Position numbers and translations under genes: made by a program. The notes beneath the pieces are model-generated. The model had not been told where the DNA came from. It did no database searches and saw nothing but the letters and a program-made list of their open reading frames with translations. This document shows positions 6,286 to 12,217 of a stretch of DNA of 12,217 bases, one piece after another. Within the stretch, counting starts at the first letter, position 1; every line of letters starts with the position of its first letter. This stretch comes from Nitrospira defluvii (GTDB lineage Bacteria; Nitrospirota; Nitrospiria; Nitrospirales; Nitrospiraceae), in contig JACQHN010000360.1 in the NCBI GenBank assembly GCA_016199015.1, positions 1 through 12,217 on the forward strand, read 5' to 3'.

Positions 6286-7073
6286 GTTTGAATCACTCGC
6301 TGAAGGCTCAAGAAGTTCGTAGAAAGTGATACGGACAGCCTCCGTAACTCCTCAGCCTTCTGGCGACAGCGAATGAGATACCGCCAGACCAAATTAATCT
6401 TCGGCATGTCAGACCAAATGACAAGAGTGTCCAATACAGCAGCACCGAAGAAGTACTCCTTCATCAGGTTCCCAGTCACGACAATAGAATAGCCCGGGAG
6501 TTCGAACACGACGTTCTTCCCCTCATAGAGACCTGCAACCTTTACCTGTTCATCACCTTTGAGATAGCCCGGAACAATCTGATCCAGAGGCGCAGCTTGG
6601 TTGTAGCGATAGTCAAAGTCTGCAGGAACTAGCGGCATACGTTCATTGCGCCATTTCTCATCGTAAGTTCCAGCAAATGTCAAGCGAGGCTTCCTACCTC
6701 GACTATGAGGGCCGAAGCTCCACTTTTTTCTGACCCTGTCTGATTTCTTGACAGGGCCAACTTCAAGCGATACCTTCCAACCGAATATTCCGACCTGCTT
6801 CGCGAAATTTGTAGGCTCGACAAGTATGACATCGGTACCAGGTTTGTAATCCACAATATCCGATGACAGAAGAAGCTCGTCATAATTGCCGTCCTCTCGT
6901 GGCTGATCGGAAAAGACTAGCTTGTCCTGCTGGTCTTTCAACCTCAATGCACCATCATGCAGCCGCAACTCATAGGTTCCTTTAGTGATGACGGCAAATA
7001 CATTCTGGCCATCTTTGTCCACTAGCGGAACAGCTTCCACTATGTAGGGAGTTTGATTTGCAATGTGAGGCAT
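6282..7073 (-). CDS. DUF2169 protein, probable T6SS effector adaptor
   Basis: A 263-residue DUF2169 protein. The N-terminus NQTPYIVEAVPLVDKDGQNV (6-25) followed by VITKGTYEL (28-36) is the family's opening beta-sheet. The LTFAGTYDEKWRNERMPLVP (131-150) and ADFDYRYNQAAPLDQ stretch followed by VPGYLKGDE (168-175) form the family's most conserved core. DUF2169 proteins sit beside VgrG, PAAR-like and toxin genes and are thought to help load toxins onto the spike; that role is known by association and some experiment, not shown here. This copy is short, with a compact helical C-terminus and none of the pentapeptide or other extensions some relatives carry. It lies 67 bases after the nuclease-like gene and overlaps the ketosynthase-like gene by 4 bases. 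The ATG starts the domain at the expected place; the ribosome binding site is weak. Confidence 0.85.
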   Translation of the reverse strand: MPHIANQTPYIVEAVPLVDKDGQNVFAVITKGTYELRLHDGALRLKDQQDKLVFSDQPREDGNYDELLLSSDIVDYKPGTDVILVEPTNFAKQVGIFGWKVSLEVGPVKKSDRVRKKWSFGPHSRGRKPRLTFAGTYDEKWRNERMPLVPADFDYRYNQAAPLDQIVPGYLKGDEQVKVAGLYEGKNVVFELPGYSIVVTGNLMKEYFFGAAVLDTLVIWSDMPKINLVWRYLIRCRQKAEELRRLSVSLSTNFLSLQRVIQT

Positions 7074-7140
7074 TCAATATGATCCACTCTTTTTTTTGAG
7101 AGCACAGGGCCTTGATCCGACTTGCTGGAAGTTCTGTAAT

Positions 7141-7884
7141 TCACCGCATCGACTGTACAACCCGATCCGCCGGTGATGTGGGTGGTGCCTCGGATGCCCC
7201 TGCACTATAGTCCTTATCGCGATCCTTCTTCTTAGGGGGCTTGCAAGGTGGCGTGCATAGGAGAATCACATTGGTCACCTCGGTAATGCCACCTTTGTCT
7301 AGTCTCCGACCACCATGCCCGACCATTTGGCCAAAGAAATTATTCACTTCGCTGTCTAGCGGCACAAAACCAGCCGGATCAACGGCTCCTCCGAACTTTA
7401 TATCAACTGGATGGTCCATTTGGACACCGTGTGTGGTTGCAGTGTTAGGTCCTCCCTTTTTCCAATCTTCCGCTAATTGCTCTGCCAAGCAATCTGATGC
7501 CCCATGCTGCTTAGCAACTTGCGTTCTTTCTTCCTTATTTTTTGCATTGTCCATATCACGCTCCAACCGATTCCAAGCTGTTCTCTGCAAGCTTGATAGA
7601 CGAATTTCTTCACTTGCACCAGCTGGTGCAACCTGCAGAGGACCAGCGGGTTCATCAGCTCCCGAAATTTCCTGCCTGTACGCATTAACTTTTTGCTGAG
7701 CCTGTTCTCGTTGACAGCAAGTCATTTCTGTCCCGCACTCAATAACAAAAGTTTGTCCAGCGAGAAACGCCTGAGCAAATAGGGCCATTTTTTCACACGA
7801 GTCGAGAAAGTAATCGCATGCCAATAACTCTAGGTCAGTGCTTTGATTTCTGCCGCCAAAATCAGTCGACACTGATTGAGGCAA
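7141..7884 (-). CDS. Putative HNH-type nuclease effector
   Basis: A protein of up to 247 residues whose C-terminal half reads like an HNH/endonuclease VII-type toxin: GVQMDHPVDIKFGG (153-166), then DPAGFVPLDSEVNNFFGQ (169-186). The 'Q-DH---L--GG----N--PL---VN---G' pattern is what I know from bacterial HNH toxin domains, making D157 and H158 candidate catalytic or metal residues. The N-terminal part has CGTEMTCCQREQAQQKVNAY (50-69), a cysteine-rich helix like those in DUF4150-linked toxins, then an Ala/Pro-rich linker (75-92). It follows the SUKH gene and overlaps it by 55 bases if the TTG at 7884 is used. A GTG four codons later (7872), with GAGGA upstream, is equally likely. No signal peptide. 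The predicted activity is DNA or RNA cleavage in a rival; nuclease class is inferred from one motif. Confidence 0.6.
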   Translation of the reverse strand: MPQSVSTDFGGRNQSTDLELLACDYFLDSCEKMALFAQAFLAGQTFVIECGTEMTCCQREQAQQKVNAYRQEISGADEPAGPLQVAPAGASEEIRLSSLQRTAWNRLERDMDNAKNKEERTQVAKQHGASDCLAEQLAEDWKKGGPNTATTHGVQMDHPVDIKFGGAVDPAGFVPLDSEVNNFFGQMVGHGGRRLDKGGITEVTNVILLCTPPCKPPKKKDRDKDYSAGASEAPPTSPADRVVQSMR

Positions 7885-8384
7885 TCCTCGAGAAACTCGA
7901 TTACATCCTGAAACTCGACGGTCTCAGTCGGGGTCCAAAGAACTACTGTGAACTCATTGTCCTTACTAGGTCTTCGAGGATCTAAATATACCCAGTTATT
8001 TGGTTGACTAAGATTGGCGATAACGATTCCATCAATAACTCTACCGTCACCAAACATCGCCGAGGACTTCTTCCACTTTTGTATATACGGGTACCAGTAG
8101 CCGTTGGGCATAGCGCCTTTGATCGAAATCATGTGCCCTGGAAAGGCTAATTCGTCATACCCATCGTGGAGCTCGAGAAAGGCACGGTAGGAGCCCGGAA
8201 GTCTCACTCCCAACCACCTCTCATAAGACTCAATTTCCCCAAGTCTGGCGGGTGGATGCTCCTTTGGAACATGCTTAGCATAGAGCGGGAGACTAGAAAG
8301 TTTGAGCAACTCCGGCAGGAGTTCACCCTCAACCTGCCTTATCCTATTTTTCTCATGAGTTAGATCTTGCATTGGTCGCTGCAT
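7830..8384 (-). CDS. SMI1/KNR4 (SUKH) family protein, probable immunity
   Basis: A 184-residue SUKH-superfamily protein. The signature is the LGEIESYERWLGVRLPGSYR segment (48-67) followed by AFLELHDGYDE (68-78), the usual 'I--fE--lG--LP--y--fl---dG' layout, with a later GIVIANLSQPNNWVYLDPRR strand region and a WTPTETVEFQDVIEFLEDCL helix at the C-terminus. SUKH proteins are among the commonest immunity proteins for nuclease toxins in T6SS and contact-dependent systems, so the partner is likely the HNH-like protein encoded next. Its ATG overlaps the TAA of the PAAR-like gene in TAATG, so the two are translationally coupled. The order is immunity before toxin, the reverse of the commonest arrangement. 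A second ATG four codons in (8372) is an alternative start. Family assignment is firm; partner is inferred. Confidence 0.8.
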   Translation of the reverse strand: MQRPMQDLTHEKNRIRQVEGELLPELLKLSSLPLYAKHVPKEHPPARLGEIESYERWLGVRLPGSYRAFLELHDGYDELAFPGHMISIKGAMPNGYWYPYIQKWKKSSAMFGDGRVIDGIVIANLSQPNNWVYLDPRRPSKDNEFTVVLWTPTETVEFQDVIEFLEDCLNQCRLILAAEIKALT

Positions 8385-8776
8385 TAGCCTACTGCATTAT
8401 AGGAACTACCCCCATTGTGCTTCATCATGTCCGTGTTTCTTGGCACATTCTGCCCTTCCGCTTTCACATCAAAAGAATATGTAATGAACTGTGCCTTGCC
8501 TTTAATGCAATTCGACACCACTCCTCCTACTGATCCTGCCTCATCACCACTGCTCATACTGAAGACAGAAGTTTTGATCATGATCTTTTCCCCATCGGCC
8601 TTGACGGTGGTTGCCGTATCTGAGGCAGACGAGGCCATTGCAATGTTGGGGTAGGGTATTGGGACCGGACCAGCAGGGGATGGAGTCTTGCAAACATCAG
8701 GGAAGGCGACCGACTGCCCCCCGCTTTTCTTATGAACCAGTGTGTTAGGAGAATTCGCTGTTACGGTGGCGCCCAT
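8384..8776 (-). CDS. DUF4150 (PAAR-like) spike-tip protein
   Basis: A 130-residue DUF4150/Tox-PAAR-like protein. The opening GATVTANSPNTLVHKKSGGQ (2-21), then a VAFPDVCKTPSPAGPVPIPY stretch (23-42) ending in PN, is the typical family start, with the proline-rich 'P-vcktp-p-gpvPiPYpN' loop. Later segments (SVFSMSSGDEAGSVGGVVSN and GKAQFITYSFDVKAEGQ) are also characteristic. Members are thought to cap the VgrG needle as PAAR proteins do and to carry or recruit effectors. This copy is the bare domain with no fused toxin, so the effector must come from separate genes. AAGGGAG, overlapping the stop of the DUF6484 gene, is the ribosome binding site. Only 13 bases separate it from that gene, and the SUKH gene starts inside its stop codon. 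Confidence 0.9.
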   Translation of the reverse strand: MGATVTANSPNTLVHKKSGGQSVAFPDVCKTPSPAGPVPIPYPNIAMASSASDTATTVKADGEKIMIKTSVFSMSSGDEAGSVGGVVSNCIKGKAQFITYSFDVKAEGQNVPRNTDMMKHNGGSSYNAVG

Positions 8777-8789
8777 GCATTGACTCCCT

Positions 8790-9569
8790 TTAATTTAGTT
8801 GCACACTCCCCCCCTGAACCTTGTTCGCACCTTTAGCCCGGGAGACAATCTGATCCGACGTCACAACAATCTTGCCTCTTGCATCAAGATGTACCCTGCT
8901 CTTTCCGCATTGAAGCACAAGCTCTGTTCGTGCTTCCATGTGAATGGATTCGGCATCAATCCTTATCTCTCGAACTGTATCAGCCTCCGCCAATTTCAGC
9001 TCAGAATCACCAATTATCTGACCAATGATCACTGATTGGCCTGCAGCCATATCAAGAACAAGAACCTTTTCATGGACGGTACGGAGGTTGATGGCCGTCT
9101 GAACTCGCTGTGGTTCCCCAGTCCCATCCTCATTGTTGACTAGAACGCCGTCTTTAGTAATCCCGACGACACTACATAATCTTCCTTTCATGCCGATTTC
9201 GCTTGATGAGCTTTGCTTCGTATATTTTTCAGCCCTATCGTTGCATTGTGAAATTATCTCATCAAGCACAGTTTCGTGACCCTTGGCATCTAGATCGGTC
9301 ACAGTGTCCAAAACGATAGGCAATTCTGGCTCACCTCCCTCAAATACCATTAGAACATTGGAATGCGACTCATATGCTTCTTGAAGAGCCCCTCTGGATA
9401 GCGAACCAGCCACTCTAGCCCGCCTAGGTCCTCCTGTGTTCCCTGGAAAATCTACGAATACACCGTCCTCTCTTGAAAAGCTGACGATTTGTCCAACATG
9501 AATTCCTGAATTCTCAGAAAGTAGGGAAGTCGGGCCAGGTGGCTGAGATTTACTATTTGGGTTGCGCAT
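8790..9569 (-). CDS. DUF6484-type T6SS spike-associated protein
   Basis: A 259-residue protein. I place the start at the ATG at 9569 because AGGAGG sits about 6 bases upstream; a longer in-frame start exists at 9617 but has no such signal. Near the N-terminus, GQIVSFSREDGVFVDFPGN (about 26-44) and FEGGEPELPIVLD (about 76-88) match the DUF6484 core ('G-i-----dg-p-vdfpgn---p--Ar', 'l-FegGdp--PiilG'). A second diverged unit follows (about 125-194: VVGITKDGVLVNNEDGTGEP and a VLVLDMAAGQSVIIGQIIGD stretch), so the beta-domain seems duplicated. The C-terminal end has LVLQCGKSRVHLDARGKIVV and finishes with KVQGGSVQLN, similar to the 'LRCGKASI-L---GKV--RG---s---G-n-i-GGSV-iN' ending of T6SS proteins. 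It lies between vgrG and the PAAR-like gene, so it probably supports spike assembly. Function is not experimentally known to me. Confidence 0.8.
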   Translation of the reverse strand: MRNPNSKSQPPGPTSLLSENSGIHVGQIVSFSREDGVFVDFPGNTGGPRRARVAGSLSRGALQEAYESHSNVLMVFEGGEPELPIVLDTVTDLDAKGHETVLDEIISQCNDRAEKYTKQSSSSEIGMKGRLCSVVGITKDGVLVNNEDGTGEPQRVQTAINLRTVHEKVLVLDMAAGQSVIIGQIIGDSELKLAEADTVREIRIDAESIHMEARTELVLQCGKSRVHLDARGKIVVTSDQIVSRAKGANKVQGGSVQLN

Positions 9570-9620
9570 CAACTTCCTCCTACTCGAAGTGAAAAGGCTT
9601 TCATTCTTGACACACAAGAC

Positions 9621-11897
9621 CTAGTTCACAACCACTTTGCTACCTTTCACAACAACATCGCCCGAGCCTTTGATCGAGATTTTGGCACCGGTAATGCTAA
9701 TGTCGCCGTTACTCTTTAGGCTAATCGAAGCACTTCCACACTTGATAATCAGTTCATCCTTTAGGGCGATGACTCCTTTCTTTCCTCCAGAGATTCCTAG
9801 ATCATCTCCGGCGTCGAGGGTCATTTTCTTTCCTGCAGTAATGCTTACATCTTTCCCAGCAGACTCAGATATATTGTCAGCGGCACTCGTTGACACGTTC
9901 TTTCCTGCGTTCATCGCGATGTCTTTGCCGGCCTTCTCGGAGATATTGCTCGCCGCATCTACCGACTTATTGGCACCTACCTTCTCGCTGCTGTTCCCGC
10001 CGACATTGACCGATTTCACAGCACCGATTTCTTCCGCCTTCGCGGCACCAATCGATTCATTCATGGCCGCGCCGACCGTGACCTGATACGCGCCCCCGAT
10101 CGTCAACGCCCGCGCGAGCGCGATGGTATGGGCTGAGGCCATGCCGACCGTAATGGCTTCTGCGCCGCTGATCGTCTCAGTGTGGTTGCCACCCACGGTC
10201 ATTGACTTGTTCGCACCGATCGCTTCCGTGTGGTTGGATCCCACTTTGATGGTCTTATTGGAGCCGATGGTTTCGCTCTGATCTACGCCGACCGTCTTCG
10301 TCCGGTTGTTGCCCACATTGAGCGATTCATCATGGCCGACCGACTGGCTCTTGTCGTTTTCGATAACGATGTTCCAGTCTTTTTGACCATGTAGATAAAT
10401 CTCCTCACCGCCCTTCTTATCCTCGAAGCGCAGCTCGTTCGAGCCGCCGCCACCCTTGGAGCTGTTCGACTTGATCGTGCTCTTCGTTTGTTCGCCCGGC
10501 AGCGGATAGGGCGGCATCTGCTCGGCATTGTAGACACGCCCCGTGATGATCGGCCGGTCGGGATCCCCTTCCAGAAACTCCACAATGACTTCCTGGCCAA
10601 TACGCGGAAGGAACATGGCCCCCCATTGCTTGCCTGCCCAGTTCTGGGAAACGCGAGTCCAGCAGGAGCTGTTCTCGTCATATTTCCCCTCCCGATCCCA
10701 GTGGAACTGAACCTTCACCCGCCCGTAATTGTCAGTCCAGATCTCTTCGCCGGCCTTGCCCACCACGACCGCCGTTTGGACTCCTTGGATAATCGGCTTG
10801 GGTGTGGCCTGTGGCGGTCGGAACGGGACCTTGTGGGGAACGCAGGTAAAAGAATTGGTGTAGGTCGATTCATCCTTGCCCACAGTCGTTGTCGTATAGG
10901 TCCCGCCGACCGTGGCGGCATGGTGCAGGCTGGTTAACAAATAGCTCCGGTTCATGTCTTTGCGCACATAGTCTTTTAAGTCAAAGCGATAGCCGGACGT
11001 GAACGCCCGGCAGGAACTGGTGCCGCTGACCACGAAGTACTGCGTCTCCTCCTCCTCCATCCGGAGCTTGGCGATCGTATCCCCTTCATTTTTCTTCGTA
11101 TATTCTCCGGGGTAGTCATAGATCTCGAATTTGCCGTTCCCCCCCACTTCAATCGTCGTTTTCATTTCTGCATCGAGGCTCGTGCTCGGGGTCTCAAAAT
11201 TATAATCCGTGACCGCATATTTGCCCGGCCGCAAGATCTGCTCCCATTGGAAACTCGTGATGACATCTTCCGCCAGTGCACCGCTACCCTGCGCTTCCCA
11301 TTTGGCTTCCTTCTGCTCCGGGCAGGGCTGATGCGCTGACGGGTCGTTGGCAATGACTAGTGTGTGTTTGCCCTTTTCGTGCTCAAAGAAATACAACAGG
11401 CCGTACTGTTCCATCAGACGCGACACGAAATTGAAATCCGTTTCCCGATACTGAACGCAGTAGTCGCGCGGCTGGAAACTGCCTTGTAACTGCAGCTTAT
11501 AATCCGTGAATCCCAGGTCTTTAAAAATTTGCTCGATGATATCCGGAATGGTTTTCTTCTGAAAGATTCGACAGTCCGAGGTCCGCGTGAGGAACCAGAG
11601 CCAAGGAACCATCGTCGCTCGATAGTTTGCCAGCCCCCGGTCGCTCCCGGTCTGCATGAAGCGGCTGATGAAGCCGTTGAAGTATCGCTTCTTGTCCGAG
11701 CCGAGGGTGACCCGAAGCGTGACGCGCTTGCCGATGATCTCCTCGAACTTGATATCGGGATCGTGCGAGAGCAGATCCAGATCGAAATTCGAGAGACGCG
11801 AAATCCCCTCCTGCCCTGAAAATCCTCGGAGGAGCAGGATGTCCTTCCCAAGCGGCGTCTCGATTCCGATCAGCCTATTCTCTTGTGTGTGCGGCAT
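9621..11897 (-). CDS. vgrG: VgrG spike protein
   Basis: A 758-residue VgrG, the trimeric T6SS puncturing spike. Residues 1 to about 370 form the gp27-like hub: LLLRGFSGQEGISRLSNFDL (21-40), a RDYCVQYRETDFNFVSRLMEQ block (144-164) and GLLYFFEHEKGKHTLVI (166-182). Residues about 380-455 are the gp5-like OB fold: GEEIWTDNYGRVKVQFHWDR (383-402), the hallmark CWTRVSQNWAGKQWG block (412-426), PRIGQEVIVEFLEGDPDRPI (431-450). The usual NELRFEDKKGGEEIYLHGQKD segment (487-507) leads into a long beta-helix needle (about 515-702). The protein ends in a DUF2345-like strand region (about 703-758) with no added toxin domain, so its cargo is external. The ATG is preceded by GAGGGG. This is the first gene of the minus-strand series. 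Base composition drops from about 70% to about 50% GC between the needle's middle and its end. Confidence 0.95.
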   Translation of the reverse strand: MPHTQENRLIGIETPLGKDILLLRGFSGQEGISRLSNFDLDLLSHDPDIKFEEIIGKRVTLRVTLGSDKKRYFNGFISRFMQTGSDRGLANYRATMVPWLWFLTRTSDCRIFQKKTIPDIIEQIFKDLGFTDYKLQLQGSFQPRDYCVQYRETDFNFVSRLMEQYGLLYFFEHEKGKHTLVIANDPSAHQPCPEQKEAKWEAQGSGALAEDVITSFQWEQILRPGKYAVTDYNFETPSTSLDAEMKTTIEVGGNGKFEIYDYPGEYTKKNEGDTIAKLRMEEEETQYFVVSGTSSCRAFTSGYRFDLKDYVRKDMNRSYLLTSLHHAATVGGTYTTTTVGKDESTYTNSFTCVPHKVPFRPPQATPKPIIQGVQTAVVVGKAGEEIWTDNYGRVKVQFHWDREGKYDENSSCWTRVSQNWAGKQWGAMFLPRIGQEVIVEFLEGDPDRPIITGRVYNAEQMPPYPLPGEQTKSTIKSNSSKGGGGSNELRFEDKKGGEEIYLHGQKDWNIVIENDKSQSVGHDESLNVGNNRTKTVGVDQSETIGSNKTIKVGSNHTEAIGANKSMTVGGNHTETISGAEAITVGMASAHTIALARALTIGGAYQVTVGAAMNESIGAAKAEEIGAVKSVNVGGNSSEKVGANKSVDAASNISEKAGKDIAMNAGKNVSTSAADNISESAGKDVSITAGKKMTLDAGDDLGISGGKKGVIALKDELIIKCGSASISLKSNGDISITGAKISIKGSGDVVVKGSKVVVN
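9792..10355 (-). repeat. VgrG beta-helix octapeptide-repeat region
   Basis: Within vgrG, about 22-24 imperfect eight-residue units follow one another, each roughly 'VG-N-s--' (for example SVGHDESL, TIGSNKTI, KVGSNHTE, AIGANKSM, TVGGNHTE). These form the intertwined triple beta-helix of the spike shaft, as in phage T4 gp5. In the middle the units become alanine-rich (MASAHTIALARALTIGGAYQ), and the last third uses 'AGK---' (AGKDIAMN, AGKNVSTS, AGKDVSIT). The change in repeat style coincides roughly with the fall in GC content. Confidence 0.8.
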
Positions 11898-11913
11898 AGT
11901 TTCAGCCCCTCAC

Positions 11914-11938
11914 CTGGCATGGTGTTGAACATGCCCAG
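11914..11938 (-). promoter_or_regulatory. Short inverted repeat in the vgrG leader
   Basis: On the minus strand CTGGGCATG and CATGCCAG are complementary apart from one bulged G, with 8 bases between them. The structure ends 16 bases before the vgrG ATG, just upstream of or overlapping GAGGGG. It has no T-run, so it is not a terminator; it might modulate access to the ribosome binding site. It could also be a chance match. Confidence 0.25.
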
Positions 11939-12150
11939 CAATGTTGTTCTCACGGCGATACTCTAGTCACTCTCGCGATGCGTACAGTTTGGATATTCCA
12001 TTCCATGGCTGAGCAACCTTCGTGCCTCATCACAGTCGCGTTCCTGCAAGCTTCTCATACCGCTTTTCCCAACGAATCGCCGATTCCCCCAACCTGCTGT
12101 TTTCGCCTGCCTCCCGCCGTCGTATCCAAAAAGATAGGACCTGATACACA

Positions 12151-12163
12151 TTGGATACTCCAA
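12151..12163. promoter_or_regulatory. Palindrome TTGGA-TAC-TCCAA, possible operator
   Basis: A perfect 5-base inverted repeat with a 3-base centre. A related site TGGA-TAT-TCCA lies at 11990-12000, and GTATCCAA at 12122-12129 is the reverse complement of the first 8 bases of this site. Three related words within about 175 bases, all upstream of vgrG, could be binding sites for one regulator. The binding factor is unknown and short palindromes arise by chance. Confidence 0.25.
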
Positions 12164-12217
12164 CGGCTCCTCAATGGTGTTGCGGCCAGCGGGTCCACAT
12201 CATTCGCTCCGGCGGCA

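Larger units (their letters stand above)
11898..12217. other. 320-base region upstream of vgrG without a convincing gene
   Basis: I see no confident gene here. On the minus strand one frame is open from the window edge to a TGA at 12055-12057, and its first 20 or so residues (AAGANDVDPLAATPLRSRW) could be the end of a gene entering from the right; this cannot be decided from the window. A 66-codon frame at 11963-12163 has no ribosome binding site or familiar sequence. The region contains three TTGGATA-type words arranged as palindromes and one short hairpin next to the vgrG start, so a regulatory role is possible. I could not identify a convincing sigma-70 or sigma-54 promoter for vgrG. Confidence 0.5.

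Noticed and set aside
10488..10937. Plus-strand 149-codon open frame
   Set aside because: Antisense to the OB-fold part of vgrG, whose protein sequence is strongly conserved.
11911..11930. Sigma-54-like promoter (TGGCAT...TTGAA) near vgrG
   Set aside because: It is on the plus strand, pointing away from vgrG, and lacks the fixed GG/GC spacing.
11963..12163. Minus-strand 66-codon frame upstream of vgrG
   Set aside because: No ribosome binding site, no family resemblance and odd composition; chance is more likely, and the DNA palindromes explain its repeated MEYP words.
1..12217. tRNA, rRNA, CRISPR array, transposase or integrase
   Set aside because: I saw no such signature on either strand; the only dispersed DNA repeat is the 45-base pair described, which has no terminal inverted repeats or transposase.

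Overview
The window is a type VI secretion system (T6SS) spike-and-cargo locus from a Gram-negative bacterium. Coding density is high, base composition is moderately GC-rich (spot counts 42% to 70% in different 60-base blocks) and Shine-Dalgarno sites are good. I cannot fix the species. The mix of VgrG, DUF6484, DUF4150 (PAAR-like), DUF2169, a ketosynthase-like protein and HEAT-repeat proteins is the kind of set I associate with Nitrospirota, Myxococcota and some Proteobacteria; Nitrospira is a guess only.

Layout. At the left edge a single plus-strand gene (1-1083) encodes a TssC-like sheath protein that lacks the usual C-terminal part. Everything else runs on the minus strand, towards it. 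Reading that strand from right to left: about 320 bases with no convincing gene but several short palindromes; vgrG (spike); a DUF6484 protein (probable VgrG-associated baseplate-like factor); a DUF4150/PAAR-like spike tip; a SUKH (SMI1/KNR4) immunity-like protein; a putative HNH-type nuclease effector; a DUF2169 protein (probable cargo adaptor); and an 812-residue fusion of a catalytically degenerate ketosynthase fold with a HEAT-like region. These genes are tightly packed, with 1-, 4- and about 55-base overlaps or short gaps, and look like one transcription unit. Downstream on the same strand comes an accessory stretch: a peptidoglycan-binding plus zinc-peptidase protein, a small unknown ORF, a compact protein that resembles ExoY/edema-factor nucleotidyl cyclases, and a DUF922-type zinc peptidase.

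The strongest unexplained signal is a 45-base imperfect repeat (39 of 45 identical by my alignment) at 1802-1846 and 3723-3767. Each copy lies just upstream of a zinc-peptidase gene. On the minus strand each encodes the same protein tail ending in RQQALLK-stop (NTSAPGVRQQALLK and STSALGFRQQALLK), cut off upstream by stop codons. I read these as leftover 3' ends of a shared parent gene, or as a cassette-joining sequence, marking where effector genes were exchanged. The stretch from about 3850 to 9950 is visibly more AT-rich than vgrG's 5' part, which suggests an imported module joined within the vgrG beta-helix region.

How they would work together: VgrG with DUF6484 and the DUF4150 tip forms the spike; DUF2169 and perhaps the ketosynthase-like/HEAT protein load cargo; the nuclease, the two peptidases and the cyclase-like protein are candidate effectors; SUKH is a candidate antidote. 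All effector roles are inferred from domains and position.
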